A DNA stretch of 64,000 nt from Streptomyces sp. NBC_00443 (GTDB taxonomy: Bacteria > Actinomycetota > Actinomycetes > Streptomycetales > Streptomycetaceae). Shown here piece after piece: positions 8,292 to 16,370 of this stretch (positions within the stretch are counted from its first letter, which is position 1; each line of letters starts with the position of its first letter). The position numbers and the translations under genes were made by a program. The stretch lies in assembly GCF_036014175.1 (NCBI RefSeq), contig NZ_CP107917.1:4030001-4094000 (forward strand), given 5' to 3'. The notes beneath the pieces were generated by a model. That model saw nothing but the letters and a program-made list of their open reading frames with translations. It did no database searches and was not told where the DNA came from.

Positions 8292-9713
8292 ATGCCACTG
8301 CATCCTGGGAACAGCGAAGCACCGGACGACAAGGGCGGCGGGCGCAGGCTCGCGGTCAATCCCTTCTACGGCGAGACGAATCCGGTCAGCGGCATGACCG
8401 AGGCCCCGCCCACACATCAGCTGCCCGACGCTCCCCTGCCGCCGATGACGGCGTACCAGGTGGTGCACGACGAGCTGATGCTGGACGGCAACTCCCGGCT
8501 CAACCTGGCCACCTTCGTCACCACCTGGATGGAGCCGCAGGCCGGGGTGCTGATGGCGGAGTGCCGGGACAAGAACATGATCGACAAGGACGAGTACCCG
8601 CGCACCGCCGAGTTGGAGCGGCGCTGTGTGGCGATGCTCGCCGATCTGTGGAACGCGCCCGATCCCTCGGTGGCCGTGGGCTGTTCCACCACCGGGTCCA
8701 GCGAGGCGTGCATGCTCGCCGGTATGGCGCTCAAACGGCGCTGGGCGCAGCGCAACGCCGACCGGTACCCCGGCGCGCGCCCCAACCTGGTGATGGGCGT
8801 CAACGTCCAGGTCTGCTGGGACAAGTTCTGCAACTTCTGGGAAGTGGAGCCCCGCCTGGTCCCGATGGAGGGCGAACGGTTCCATCTGGACCCGCAGGCG
8901 GCGGCCGAGCTGTGCGACGAGAACACCATCGGGGTGGTCGGGATCCTGGGCTCCACCTTCGACGGTTCGTACGAGCCGATCGCGGACCTGTGTGCGGCCC
9001 TGGACGCCCTCCAGGAGCGCACGGGCCTCGATGTCCCGGTGCACGTCGACGGCGCGTCCGGCGCGATGGTGGCGCCCTTCCTCGACGAGGAGCTGGTGTG
9101 GGACTTCCGGCTGCCGAGGGTCAGCTCGATCAACACCTCGGGGCACAAGTACGGGCTCGTCTACCCGGGTGTCGGCTGGGCCCTGTGGCGGGACAAGGAG
9201 GCGCTGCCCGAGGAGCTCGTCTTCCGGGTCAACTACCTGGGCGGCGACATGCCGACGTTCGCGCTCAACTTCTCCCGGCCGGGCGCCCAGGTCGTGGCGC
9301 AGTACTACTCGTTCCTGCGGCTGGGCCGGGAGGGGTACCGGGCCGTGCAGCAGGCCTCGCGGGACGTGGCCAGGACGGTCGCCGGGGCCGTGGAGAAGCT
9401 CGGCGACTTCCGGCTGCTGACCCGGGGCGACCAACTGCCCGTCTTCGCCTTCACGACGGCCCCGGACATCCGGGCGTACGACGTCTTCGACGTGTCCCGG
9501 CGGCTGCGCGAGAAGGGCTGGCTGGTCCCGGCGTACACCTTCCCGCCGAACCGGGAGGATCTGTCCGTCCTGAGGGTGGTCTGCCGCAACGGCTTCTCCG
9601 AGGACCTCGCCGAGCTGTTCGTCCAGGACCTGACCCAGCTGCTGCCGGAGCTGCGCCGACAGCCGCACCCCCTGACGCAGGACAGGGGGGCGGCCACCGG
9701 GTTCCACCACTAG
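8292..9713 (+). CDS. gad: Glutamate decarboxylase (PLP-dependent)
   Basis: Decarboxylates L-glutamate to GABA with release of CO2, consuming a proton. The 473-residue product is a group II PLP decarboxylase. It shows the cofactor-stacking region CSTTGSSEACMLAG, HVDGASGAMVAPF with the PLP-pyridine Asp, and the Schiff-base lysine in INTSGHKYGLVYPG. ATG at 8292 is used because MPLHPGNSEAP resembles family N termini; an in-frame GTG at 8256 would lie inside the tipA operator. No ribosome-binding site is obvious, so a leaderless or weakly initiated mRNA is possible. It is divergent from tipA and convergent with the ABC exporter. Confidence 0.92.
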   Translation: MPLHPGNSEAPDDKGGGRRLAVNPFYGETNPVSGMTEAPPTHQLPDAPLPPMTAYQVVHDELMLDGNSRLNLATFVTTWMEPQAGVLMAECRDKNMIDKDEYPRTAELERRCVAMLADLWNAPDPSVAVGCSTTGSSEACMLAGMALKRRWAQRNADRYPGARPNLVMGVNVQVCWDKFCNFWEVEPRLVPMEGERFHLDPQAAAELCDENTIGVVGILGSTFDGSYEPIADLCAALDALQERTGLDVPVHVDGASGAMVAPFLDEELVWDFRLPRVSSINTSGHKYGLVYPGVGWALWRDKEALPEELVFRVNYLGGDMPTFALNFSRPGAQVVAQYYSFLRLGREGYRAVQQASRDVARTVAGAVEKLGDFRLLTRGDQLPVFAFTTAPDIRAYDVFDVSRRLREKGWLVPAYTFPPNREDLSVLRVVCRNGFSEDLAELFVQDLTQLLPELRRQPHPLTQDRGAATGFHH

Positions 9714-9729
9714 GCCGGGTCCGCGCCGG

Positions 9730-10485
9730 CTATCGGCTCAGGCGTCCGAACCGCCGTACCGCGAGCGGGAAGAACACCGCCAGGAGGACCAGCGGCCATA
9801 CGATCGCCGCCCCGACGCCGTCCGTACCCGTGCCGCCGAACAGGTCCCGTACGGCCGTGGCCGTCTGGGACATCGGGTTCCACTCGACGACCGTGCCGAG
9901 CCAGCCCGGCATGGACTCGGGCAGCGCGATGGCGTTGGACAGGAAGCCGATCGGCCAGACGAGGATCTGCACCGCCTGCACCATCTCCGGCTTTCCGGCC
10001 ACCAGCGCCAGATGGATGCCGATCCACAGCATGGCGAAACGGAACAGCAGGAGCAGCCCCACGGCGCCCAGGAAGGCCCCTGGGCCGCCCCCCGCCCGCC
10101 AGCCCAGCGCGTATCCGATGCCCATCAGGGCGGACAGGGCCAGTGCCGACTGGAGCATGTCGGCCACCGAACGGCCCACCAGCACCGCCCCGTTGGCCAT
10201 CGGCATGGACCGGAAGCGGTCGATCACGCCCTTGTTGAGGTCCTGGGTGACCGCGATCATCGTGCCCTCCAGGCCGAAGGCCATGGTGAGCGCGAGCATG
10301 CCGGGGACCAGGTAGTCGATGTAGGAGCCCTGCAGGCCCCGGCCGCCGCCGATGAGGTAGCCGAACATCAGCAGCAGCATCACGGGGAAGATCAGGTTGA
10401 CCACGACCTGCACGGGTTGCCGCGCCCAGTGGGCGAGTTCGCGGCGGGTCATGGTCCAGGAGTCGGTCAGTGCGTACGCGGTCAC
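9730..10485 (-). CDS. ABC-2 type exporter permease (drug-type, DrrB-like)
   Basis: Integral membrane half of a drug-type ABC exporter; the 251-residue product has about six hydrophobic segments and the ABC-2 pattern (LVPGMLALTMAFGLEGT, FRSMPMANGAVLVGRSVADM). Its start overlaps the stop of the ATPase gene by 4 bp (ATGA), so the two are translationally coupled. The substrate cannot be read from sequence. The operon is preceded by PadR-type operators and a padR gene, as for many toxin or antibiotic exporters. Confidence 0.9.
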   Translation of the reverse strand: MTAYALTDSWTMTRRELAHWARQPVQVVVNLIFPVMLLLMFGYLIGGGRGLQGSYIDYLVPGMLALTMAFGLEGTMIAVTQDLNKGVIDRFRSMPMANGAVLVGRSVADMLQSALALSALMGIGYALGWRAGGGPGAFLGAVGLLLLFRFAMLWIGIHLALVAGKPEMVQAVQILVWPIGFLSNAIALPESMPGWLGTVVEWNPMSQTATAVRDLFGGTGTDGVGAAIVWPLVLLAVFFPLAVRRFGRLSR

Positions 10486-11447
10486 ACGGCCTCCTTCACT
10501 CGTTCGTCGCGCCCGGTCAGATGCAGGAACACCTCGTCCAGCGTCGGGCGGCGCAGCGCGACGTCCTCGGCCTCGATCCCGGCCTCGTCCAGGGCCCGTA
10601 CGACACCGGAGAGCGCCGCCATCCGGTCGGTGACCGGGGCGCTGAGCAGGCGGCGGTCGGGGTCGACGGAGACGTCGTCCTTCGGTATGGGCAGCAGGGC
10701 GACGGCGGCGCCCAGTTGGCCCGCGTCCCGCAGGACCACGTCGATGCGGTCGCCGCCGGTCAGCGCCTTGAGCTGGTCCGCGGTGCCGTCGGCGATGACC
10801 CGGCCGGCGTCGACCACCGAGATGCGGTCGGCGAGCTGGTCGGCCTCTTCCAGGTACTGGGTGGTGAGCAGGACCGTCGTGCCGCCGCCGACCAGGGAGC
10901 GGACGGCGGACCAGACCTCGACGCGGCCGCGCGGGTCGAGACCGGTGGTGGGTTCGTCCAGGAAGAGCACCTCCGGGTCGGTGATGAGTGAGGCCGCCAG
11001 GTCCAGTCGCCGGCGCATGCCGCCGCTGTACTGCTTCACCGGCTTGCGACCGGTGTCCGCGAGGCCGAAGCGCTCCAGGAGCCCGTCGGCCCGCACGCGC
11101 GCGTGACGGGCGCCCAGGTGGTAGAGGCGGCCGAACAGCTCCAGGTTCTGCCGACCGCCCAACTCCTCGTCCAGGGCCGCGTGCTGGCCGAGCAAGCCGA
11201 TGCGCAGGCGGACCTCGTAGGCCTGGCGCACCACGTCGTGTCCCGCCACCTCGACGTGGCCGCTGTCCGGCCGCAGCAGGGTGGACAGGATGCGGACCAG
11301 GGTCGTCTTGCCCGCGCCGTTCGGGCCGAGCACCGAGTGCACGGTGCCGCGCGCGACCGTGAGGTCCAGCCCGTCCAGTGCGTGTTTGCCGGCTTTGCCG
11401 CCGTACTTCTTGCGTGCCCCTTCGACGATGATCGCCGCGTCGGCCAC
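10482..11447 (-). CDS. ABC exporter ATP-binding protein (DrrA-like)
   Basis: Nucleotide-binding subunit that powers the adjacent ABC-2 permease. Walker A GPNGAGKTT, signature YSGGMRRRLDLAASL, Walker B EVLFLDEPTTGLDPRGR and a switch-type TTQYLEEADQLAD are all present. The C-terminal domain is the one seen in daunorubicin-resistance-type ATPases. GTG at 11447 was chosen because GAGGGA lies just upstream and the product begins MADAAIIVEGARKKYGG; an in-frame start at 11468 would overlap the upstream operator. Cotranscribed with the permease. Confidence 0.93.
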   Translation of the reverse strand: MADAAIIVEGARKKYGGKAGKHALDGLDLTVARGTVHSVLGPNGAGKTTLVRILSTLLRPDSGHVEVAGHDVVRQAYEVRLRIGLLGQHAALDEELGGRQNLELFGRLYHLGARHARVRADGLLERFGLADTGRKPVKQYSGGMRRRLDLAASLITDPEVLFLDEPTTGLDPRGRVEVWSAVRSLVGGGTTVLLTTQYLEEADQLADRISVVDAGRVIADGTADQLKALTGGDRIDVVLRDAGQLGAAVALLPIPKDDVSVDPDRRLLSAPVTDRMAALSGVVRALDEAGIEAEDVALRRPTLDEVFLHLTGRDERVKEAV

Positions 11448-11461
11448 TGAATCTCCCTCGC

Positions 11462-11523
11462 TAGTCAAACTTGACTACCAGATCGAAGCTAATACCCGGG
11501 CCGCACTTAGTCAAACTTGATTA
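11462..11523. promoter_or_regulatory. Twin PadR-type operators upstream of the ABC exporter
   Basis: Two near-identical 16-bp palindromes, TAGTCAAACTTGACTA (11462-11477) and TAGTCAAACTTGATTA (11508-11523), lie 46 bp apart between padR and the exporter ATPase. The arms TAGTCAA/TTGACTA are perfect in the first and have one mismatch in the second. Position and symmetry suggest binding sites for the adjacent PadR repressor. Confidence 0.75.
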
Positions 11524-11537
11524 GCTCGCGAACTCGA

Positions 11538-12179
11538 TCAGTCCTGATCCTCGGGGTGCCGCTCCCCGGTCGCGTACGGGTTCTCCTGGTCGTCGGCAAG
11601 GATCCCGACGAACGGATCGCCCTCACCGGAGAAGGTGTAGGCGCCGCCTCGGATACGTTCGATCAGACCGCGGGTCCACTCGGCGCCGGTGTCGGCGGAG
11701 TGGACCCAGAAGTTCATGATCTCGCCGATGTGGCCGAGCTGGGCGGGGCCCTCCTCGGGCGTGTAGTACTCGGTGACGGCCTTGCGCCACCCTTCGATGC
11801 TGCGCACCCGCTCCTCCAGGAGGGCGAGGACCTCCTCGCGGTCCAGGTCGACCATGAAGCCGAGCGCGGCGGTGAGCATGTCCGGACGCTGGTCGTAGGC
11901 CGTGAGGTACTGCCGCACCAGCCCGAGGTATTCCTCGGTGCCCTGCTGCGTGATCTCGTACTCCGTGCGCGGCGGCCCGCCGGCCGTGGACGGCGCGATC
12001 TCGTGGGCGTGCAGCAGCCCCTGCTTCGCCATCTGCTTCAGGGCGTGATAGATCGAACCGGGCTTGGCGTTGGACCACTCGTGCGCGCCCCAGAACTCCA
12101 GGTCGTTGCGCACCTGGTACCCATGGGCACGCCCGTGCTGCCGGACCGCGCCGAGCACGAGAAGACGGATCGCTGACAT
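11538..12179 (-). CDS. PadR-family transcriptional regulator
   Basis: Winged-helix repressor of 213 residues. The N-terminal PadR domain (LVLGAVRQHGRAHGYQV, then KPGSIYHALKQMAKQGLL) is followed by a longer helical C-terminal domain used for dimerisation. It lies immediately upstream of, and on the same strand as, the ABC exporter pair. The two palindromes in between are its likely operators, so it probably derepresses the exporter when a ligand binds. Confidence 0.9.
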   Translation of the reverse strand: MSAIRLLVLGAVRQHGRAHGYQVRNDLEFWGAHEWSNAKPGSIYHALKQMAKQGLLHAHEIAPSTAGGPPRTEYEITQQGTEEYLGLVRQYLTAYDQRPDMLTAALGFMVDLDREEVLALLEERVRSIEGWRKAVTEYYTPEEGPAQLGHIGEIMNFWVHSADTGAEWTRGLIERIRGGAYTFSGEGDPFVGILADDQENPYATGERHPEDQD

Positions 12180-12255
12180 GCGGTCCAGATTAGGGCGGCG
12201 GGCGACCGGGGCCGAGGTCAGCCCCGGGACGCGCCCTGTTCTTCCCCGTTCACCA

Positions 12256-13716
12256 TCAGAACGGGAAGCCGCTCCTGCCGTGCTGCACCGAGATCCACTT
12301 CGTCGTGGTGAACGCGTCCAGCATCGTCTCGCCGTTCAGCCGGCCGAGGCCGGAGTGCTTCTCGCCGCCGAAGGGGACGATCGGCTCGTCGTGGACGGTG
12401 CCGTCGTTGACGTGGAACATGCCGGTGTCGATCTGCTTGGCGAACGCGACGCCCCGCTCGATGTTGCCGGTGTGGACGGCGCCGCTGAGGCCGTACGGGG
12501 TGTCGTTGACGAGGCGTACGGCCTCCTCCTCACCGTCGAACGGGACGAGGAAGGCCACCGGACCGAAGGCCTCCTGCTTCAGCAGGGGCGAGTCGGCCGG
12601 GAGGCCGGTGAGAACGGACGGCTCGACCAGGTTGTCCGTCGTCGTGCCGTGCACCAGGGCCGTCGCACCCTCGGCGATCGCCTGCTCGACGGTGGCCGAA
12701 ATGGCCTCCGCCTGGGAGGAGTTGATGACCGGGCCGATGACGGTCTCCGGGTCGCGCGGGTCGCCGGCCTTCAGGGTCTTCACCTTGGCGACGAACTTCT
12801 CGGTGAACTCGTCCGCGATCGAGCGGTCCACGAGGACGCGGTTCGCGGCCATGCAGACCTGGCCCTGGTGGACGTAACGGCTGAAGACCGCCGCGTCGAC
12901 CGCGTAGTCGATGTCGGCGTCGTCCAGGACCACCAGCGCGCTGTTGCCGCCGAGTTCGAGGACCGAGCGCTTGAAGAGCGAGGCGCAGACGGTGGCGACA
13001 TGGCGGCCGACCTTGTCGGAGCCGGTGAAGGAGATGACCTTCGGGACGGGGTGCTCGATGAAGGCGTCGCCGATCTCGGCTATGTCCGTGATGACGACGT
13101 TGAGGAGACCGGCGGGCAGGCCCGCGTCCTCGAAGATCTTCGCCACCAGGGAGCCACCGCAGATCGGGGTGTTCTGGTGCGGCTTCAGCACGACGCCGTT
13201 GCCGAGCGCGAGGGCCGGGGCGACCGACTTGATCGAGAGGAGGAAGGGGAAGTTGAAGGGGCTGATGACGCCCACGACGCCGACCGGGACGCGGTAGACG
13301 CGGTTCTCCTTGCCGTCGATCGGCGACGGGATGATCTTGCCCTCGGGGCGCAGGGCCAGGTGAACCGCCTCGCGCAGGAACTCCTTGGCGAGGTGGAGCT
13401 CGAAGGCCGCCTTCAGCCGGGTGCCGCCGAGCTCGGCGATGATCACCTCGGTGATCTCCTGCTCGCGGTCCTCTATCAGGCGCAGCGCCTTCTCGAAGAC
13501 GGCACGGCGGGCGTAAGGATTGGTGGCGCCCCACTGCTTCTGGGCACGGGCGGCGGCCTGGTAGGCGTCGTCCACTTCGTCAACCGTGGCTATCGTGATC
13601 GACGCCAGCTTCTCCCCGTCGTACGGGTTGAAGTCGATGATGTCCCAGGAGCCTGTGCCCGGGCGCCACTCACCGTCGATGTACTGCTGAGCCAGGTCGG
13701 TGAAGTAGGACGACAT
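12256..13716 (-). CDS. NAD(P)-dependent aldehyde dehydrogenase (benzaldehyde/vanillin dehydrogenase-like)
   Basis: Oxidises an aldehyde to the acid. The 486-residue product carries the catalytic cysteine in HQGQVCMAANR, the general-base glutamate in LELGGNSALVV, and the cofactor-binding VISPFNFPF and SFTGSDKVGRH segments. The sequence looks closest to aromatic-aldehyde dehydrogenases, but specificity is inferred only. ATG at 13716 is preceded by GAGGGA; an in-frame start four codons earlier has no better site. It stands alone between padR and the XRE regulator, both on the same strand. Confidence 0.9.
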   Translation of the reverse strand: MSSYFTDLAQQYIDGEWRPGTGSWDIIDFNPYDGEKLASITIATVDEVDDAYQAAARAQKQWGATNPYARRAVFEKALRLIEDREQEITEVIIAELGGTRLKAAFELHLAKEFLREAVHLALRPEGKIIPSPIDGKENRVYRVPVGVVGVISPFNFPFLLSIKSVAPALALGNGVVLKPHQNTPICGGSLVAKIFEDAGLPAGLLNVVITDIAEIGDAFIEHPVPKVISFTGSDKVGRHVATVCASLFKRSVLELGGNSALVVLDDADIDYAVDAAVFSRYVHQGQVCMAANRVLVDRSIADEFTEKFVAKVKTLKAGDPRDPETVIGPVINSSQAEAISATVEQAIAEGATALVHGTTTDNLVEPSVLTGLPADSPLLKQEAFGPVAFLVPFDGEEEAVRLVNDTPYGLSGAVHTGNIERGVAFAKQIDTGMFHVNDGTVHDEPIVPFGGEKHSGLGRLNGETMLDAFTTTKWISVQHGRSGFPF

Positions 13717-13856
13717 GTGATCCCTCAATCCCTAGCGGACACCCGATCGACTGATCACGGAAGCCTTGACCGGCTCTGACCGGACCTGATCACCTTGATC
13801 GACTCGATCACCTAGACCGCCTTCACGGTCTGATCACACGTCATCGTACTTGTGTT

Positions 13857-14717
13857 TCAAGAGAGTTGAAGGAGACCCCGGAGAAGATCCCGGCTCTCGT
13901 CCGGACCGGGGCTGTCCTGCTGGAGTTCCTTCAGCGCCTTCTCGTACTGGGCGACGTCCTCGTGCTTGTCGAGATAGAGCGCGCTGGTGAGCTGCTCCAG
14001 ATAGACGACGTCCGACAGGTCGGACTCGGGGAAGCTGAGGAGGGTGAAGGCACCGGACTCGCCGGAGTGGCCGCCGAAACCGAACGGCATGATCTGCAGC
14101 CGTACGTTGGGGCGCTCGGAGATCTCGATCAGGTGCTGGAGCTGGCCGCGCATCACCTCGCGGTCACCGTACGGACGGCGCAGGGCGGCCTCGTCCAGGA
14201 TGATGTGGAACTCGGGGGCCCTCTCGTCGTCGAGGTACTTCTGCCGCTCCAGGCGCAGCGCCACACGCTTTTCGACGTCGGCCTTGCTCGCACCCTTCAT
14301 CCCGCGCCTGACGACCGCGCGGGCATACGCCTCGGTCTGCAACAGGCCGTGCACGAACTGCACTTCGTACGCGCGGATGAGGCTCGCCGCGCCCTCCAGG
14401 CCGACGTATGTGGGGAACCAGCTGGGCAGGACGTCGGAGTAACTGTGCCACCAGCCCGCGACGTTGGCCTCGCGGGCGAGGGAGAGGAGCGAAGCGCGCT
14501 CCTGCTCGTCCGTGATGCCGTAGAGCGTCAGCAGGTCTTCGACGTCACGCGTCTTGAAGCTCACCCGGCCCAGCTCCATCCGGCTGATCTTCGACTCGGA
14601 GGCGCGGATCGAGTAACCCGCCGCCTCGCGCGTGATCCCGCGCGCTTCCCGCAGTCGCCTCAGTTGCGAGCCGAGCAGCATGCGCCGCACCACCGATCCG
14701 GGCTCTCCCGCGCTCAC
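13857..14717 (-). CDS. XRE-family regulator with DUF5753 domain
   Basis: Streptomyces-type regulator: an N-terminal helix-turn-helix (LRRLREARGITREAAGYSI) is followed by the DUF5753 ligand-type domain (VQFVHGLLQTEAYARAVV, RPYGDREVMRGQLQHL). Such proteins, for example WhiJ-type regulators, work with a partnered DUF397 protein and often an RsbW-like ATPase, both encoded just to the right. GTG at 14717 is chosen because GGGGAGG lies upstream; a TTG at 14735 is the alternative. The inverted 16-bp element found here and before the DUF397 gene is a candidate binding site. Confidence 0.9.
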   Translation of the reverse strand: MSAGEPGSVVRRMLLGSQLRRLREARGITREAAGYSIRASESKISRMELGRVSFKTRDVEDLLTLYGITDEQERASLLSLAREANVAGWWHSYSDVLPSWFPTYVGLEGAASLIRAYEVQFVHGLLQTEAYARAVVRRGMKGASKADVEKRVALRLERQKYLDDERAPEFHIILDEAALRRPYGDREVMRGQLQHLIEISERPNVRLQIMPFGFGGHSGESGAFTLLSFPESDLSDVVYLEQLTSALYLDKHEDVAQYEKALKELQQDSPGPDESRDLLRGLLQLS

Positions 14718-15014
14718 GTTCGCCAGCCTCCCCAACCGTCTTCAGGGCCCGCAGTCTGCCACTAAATCACTTCGAGCAGTACTCGTCCGATTACAGAGAC
14801 GGAAAGAAGACAAGGATTCCTCTCAGGAAGGGGTGAGGGTTGAGCAAGGAGAGGTGGTGAAGTTGGCGGAAAAAATGGCCAACAAGCGGTACGGGAACGT
14901 CCAATTCGGTCACGTGCACGTGCATCTGCCCTTGCATCTGCCCTGCGCATCCGAAACCATGGTCCCGCGCAACCGCTGCATCGCAACGACCGCGAACTCC
15001 CGGGAGTGCCTCGC
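14718..15014. other. Divergent intergenic region between XRE regulator and ATPase genes
   Basis: About 300 bp with no convincing gene. It is less GC-rich near 14780-14880 and contains CACGTGCACGTGCATCTGC at 14911-14929. It also holds a tandem 12-bp repeat TGCATCTGCCCT at 14921-14944. Probably holds both promoters. Confidence 0.6.
14914..14929 (+). promoter_or_regulatory. 16-bp element shared with the DUF397 promoter, copy 1
   Basis: GTGCACGTGCATCTGC occurs here and as an exact reverse complement at 15938-15953. This copy lies about 85 bp before the ATPase gene and 200 bp before the XRE gene. A shared operator for the XRE regulator is the simplest reading. Confidence 0.6.
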
Positions 15015-15533
15015 ATGGGGACGAATGGATCGACCATGCTCGAGCCGTTACGGCAGGGCCTTCCGCCGCTTGATCCCGCAGCCGTCTCCAACGCCGCCTC
15101 CTGCGCACTGCCCGCCCGCTACGAAGCGGTGCGCGAGGCTCGTAGGTTCACGCGCCGCACCCTGGATCAGTGGGAGCTGGGCGAACGCTTCGACGATGTG
15201 TGCCTCGTGGTCTCGGAGTTGGTGACCAACGCGCTGCGGCACGCTCTGCCGGCTGGTGCGCAGCGGGTGCACGACCAGGTGCCGCCGGTGCGGCTGCATC
15301 TGATGCGGTGGACCGAGCGGCTGGTGTGCGCGGTGCGCGATCCCAGCCATGACAGTCCCATCGCGCGCGATTCCGACGACTTTTCGGCGGAGTCGGGGCG
15401 CGGGCTGTTCCTTGTGGACTCCTTCAGCGACAGCTGGGGGTGGCATCCGCTGGCAGGGGCGCTCAACGGGAAGGTGGTGTGGGCGCTGTTTCGGCTCCCG
15501 GCGCCGCAGGGGGGTTCCGGGGCAGCGGAATGA
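15015..15533 (+). CDS. RsbW-like ATP-binding protein (HATPase_c_2)
   Basis: A 172-residue GHKL-fold ATPase like the anti-sigma kinase RsbW. It has the N-box VSELVTNALRHAL, a G1-like VRDPSHDSP and the G2 box ESGRGLFLVDSFSD. It probably acts in the cytoplasm, binding or phosphorylating a regulatory partner. ATG at 15015 is used; a GTG three codons earlier is possible. It sits between an XRE-DUF5753 gene and a DUF397 gene, the standard Streptomyces trio whose exact mechanism is only partly known. Confidence 0.85.
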   Translation: MGTNGSTMLEPLRQGLPPLDPAAVSNAASCALPARYEAVREARRFTRRTLDQWELGERFDDVCLVVSELVTNALRHALPAGAQRVHDQVPPVRLHLMRWTERLVCAVRDPSHDSPIARDSDDFSAESGRGLFLVDSFSDSWGWHPLAGALNGKVVWALFRLPAPQGGSGAAE

Positions 15534-15625
15534 TGTACTGCGGCGCGTGCTGACGTCGTGGTTCTACGCGCGTTGCACCGGTCGTTTCGTTCCGGTATGC
15601 ACTGTTGGCCTGTGTTCGACTGCCC

Positions 15626-15868
15626 TCAGCCCGCCACCAGGTGGTCGAACTCACCGTCCTTGATGCCCAGGAGCATCGCCTCGATCTCGGCGCGGGTGTA
15701 GACGAGCGCCGGGCCGTCCGGAAAGCGCGAGTTGCGCACGGCGACGTCGCCGCCCGGGAGCCTCGCGAACTCCACGCAAGAGCCTTGCGAGTTGCTGTGC
15801 CTGCTCTTCTGCCAGGCCACCCCGTTCAGATCCGTGGCTGCCATGCCGTTGTACACGTCGTGGTCCAC
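15626..15868 (-). CDS. DUF397 domain protein
   Basis: An 80-residue protein of the DUF397 family, small partners of XRE-DUF5753 regulators in Streptomyces. Family hallmarks are WQKSRHSNSQGSCVEFA, GGDVAVRNSRFPDGPALVYT and a terminal EIEAMLLGIKDGEFD helix. GTG at 15868 starts the reading frame. In characterised examples the DUF397 protein antagonises the DNA-binding regulator; the neighbouring XRE gene is the likely partner. Confidence 0.88.
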   Translation of the reverse strand: MDHDVYNGMAATDLNGVAWQKSRHSNSQGSCVEFARLPGGDVAVRNSRFPDGPALVYTRAEIEAMLLGIKDGEFDHLVAG

Positions 15869-15937
15869 AGGTCGCTCCCCGGTGGTGTTCAGTGGTGTGC
15901 GTCCGGATCATAGCTCTGTTCACGTGCAACTGCATGA

Positions 15938-15953
15938 GCAGATGCACGTGCAC
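15938..15953 (-). promoter_or_regulatory. 16-bp element shared with the XRE/ATPase promoter region, copy 2
   Basis: Exact reverse complement of 14914-14929. It is part of a larger inverted repeat with arms CACGTGCA (15921-15928) and TGCACGTG (15943-15950) about 70 bp upstream of the DUF397 start. Confidence 0.6.
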
Positions 15954-16130
15954 GGGGGGTGTTCCTGTGGTTACTCCTGTGACGGACGCCGGGCCGTATG
16001 CGTTCCAGCGTTCCATCGCATGCCCCGGGTATCGCGTCGCAGTCGGGATCGGTCCCTCCGTGTATCAGGAAGAGACGCGTTCCGGGGCGTTGGTGTTCCA
16101 GTGCCGGTCTCGGCAATTCAGGCCGTGGGG

Positions 16131-16364
16131 TCAGCGGGTGGCGTACGGGAGCAGGGCCATTTCCCTTGCGTTCTTGATGGCTGTTGCCAGGTCTCGTTGC
16201 TGTTGGGCCGTTACTCGGGTGACGCGGCGGCTGCGGATCTTGCCTCGGTCGGAGAGGAACCGGCGCAGGAGGTCCGTGTCCTTGTAGTCGATGTAGGTGA
16301 TGCCGGCCTGGTCCAGGGGGTTGGGGCGGGACTTCACGGGCTTGCGGTCGGGCTTGCGGGGCAT
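16131..16364 (-). CDS. rpsR2: 30S ribosomal protein S18 paralogue, zinc-independent
   Basis: A 77-residue S18 (core ITYIDYKDTDLLRRFLSDRGKI, then RRVTRVTAQQQRDLATAIKNAR). It contains no cysteine, so it is the C-minus form that replaces the zinc-binding S18 when zinc is scarce. It is the last gene of a leftward rpmG-rpmE2-cobW-rpsR2 unit that begins at a Zur-type box. ATG at 16364 lies only 6 bp after the cobW stop. Confidence 0.95.
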   Translation of the reverse strand: MPRKPDRKPVKSRPNPLDQAGITYIDYKDTDLLRRFLSDRGKIRSRRVTRVTAQQQRDLATAIKNAREMALLPYATR

Positions 16365-16370
16365 GGGGGG

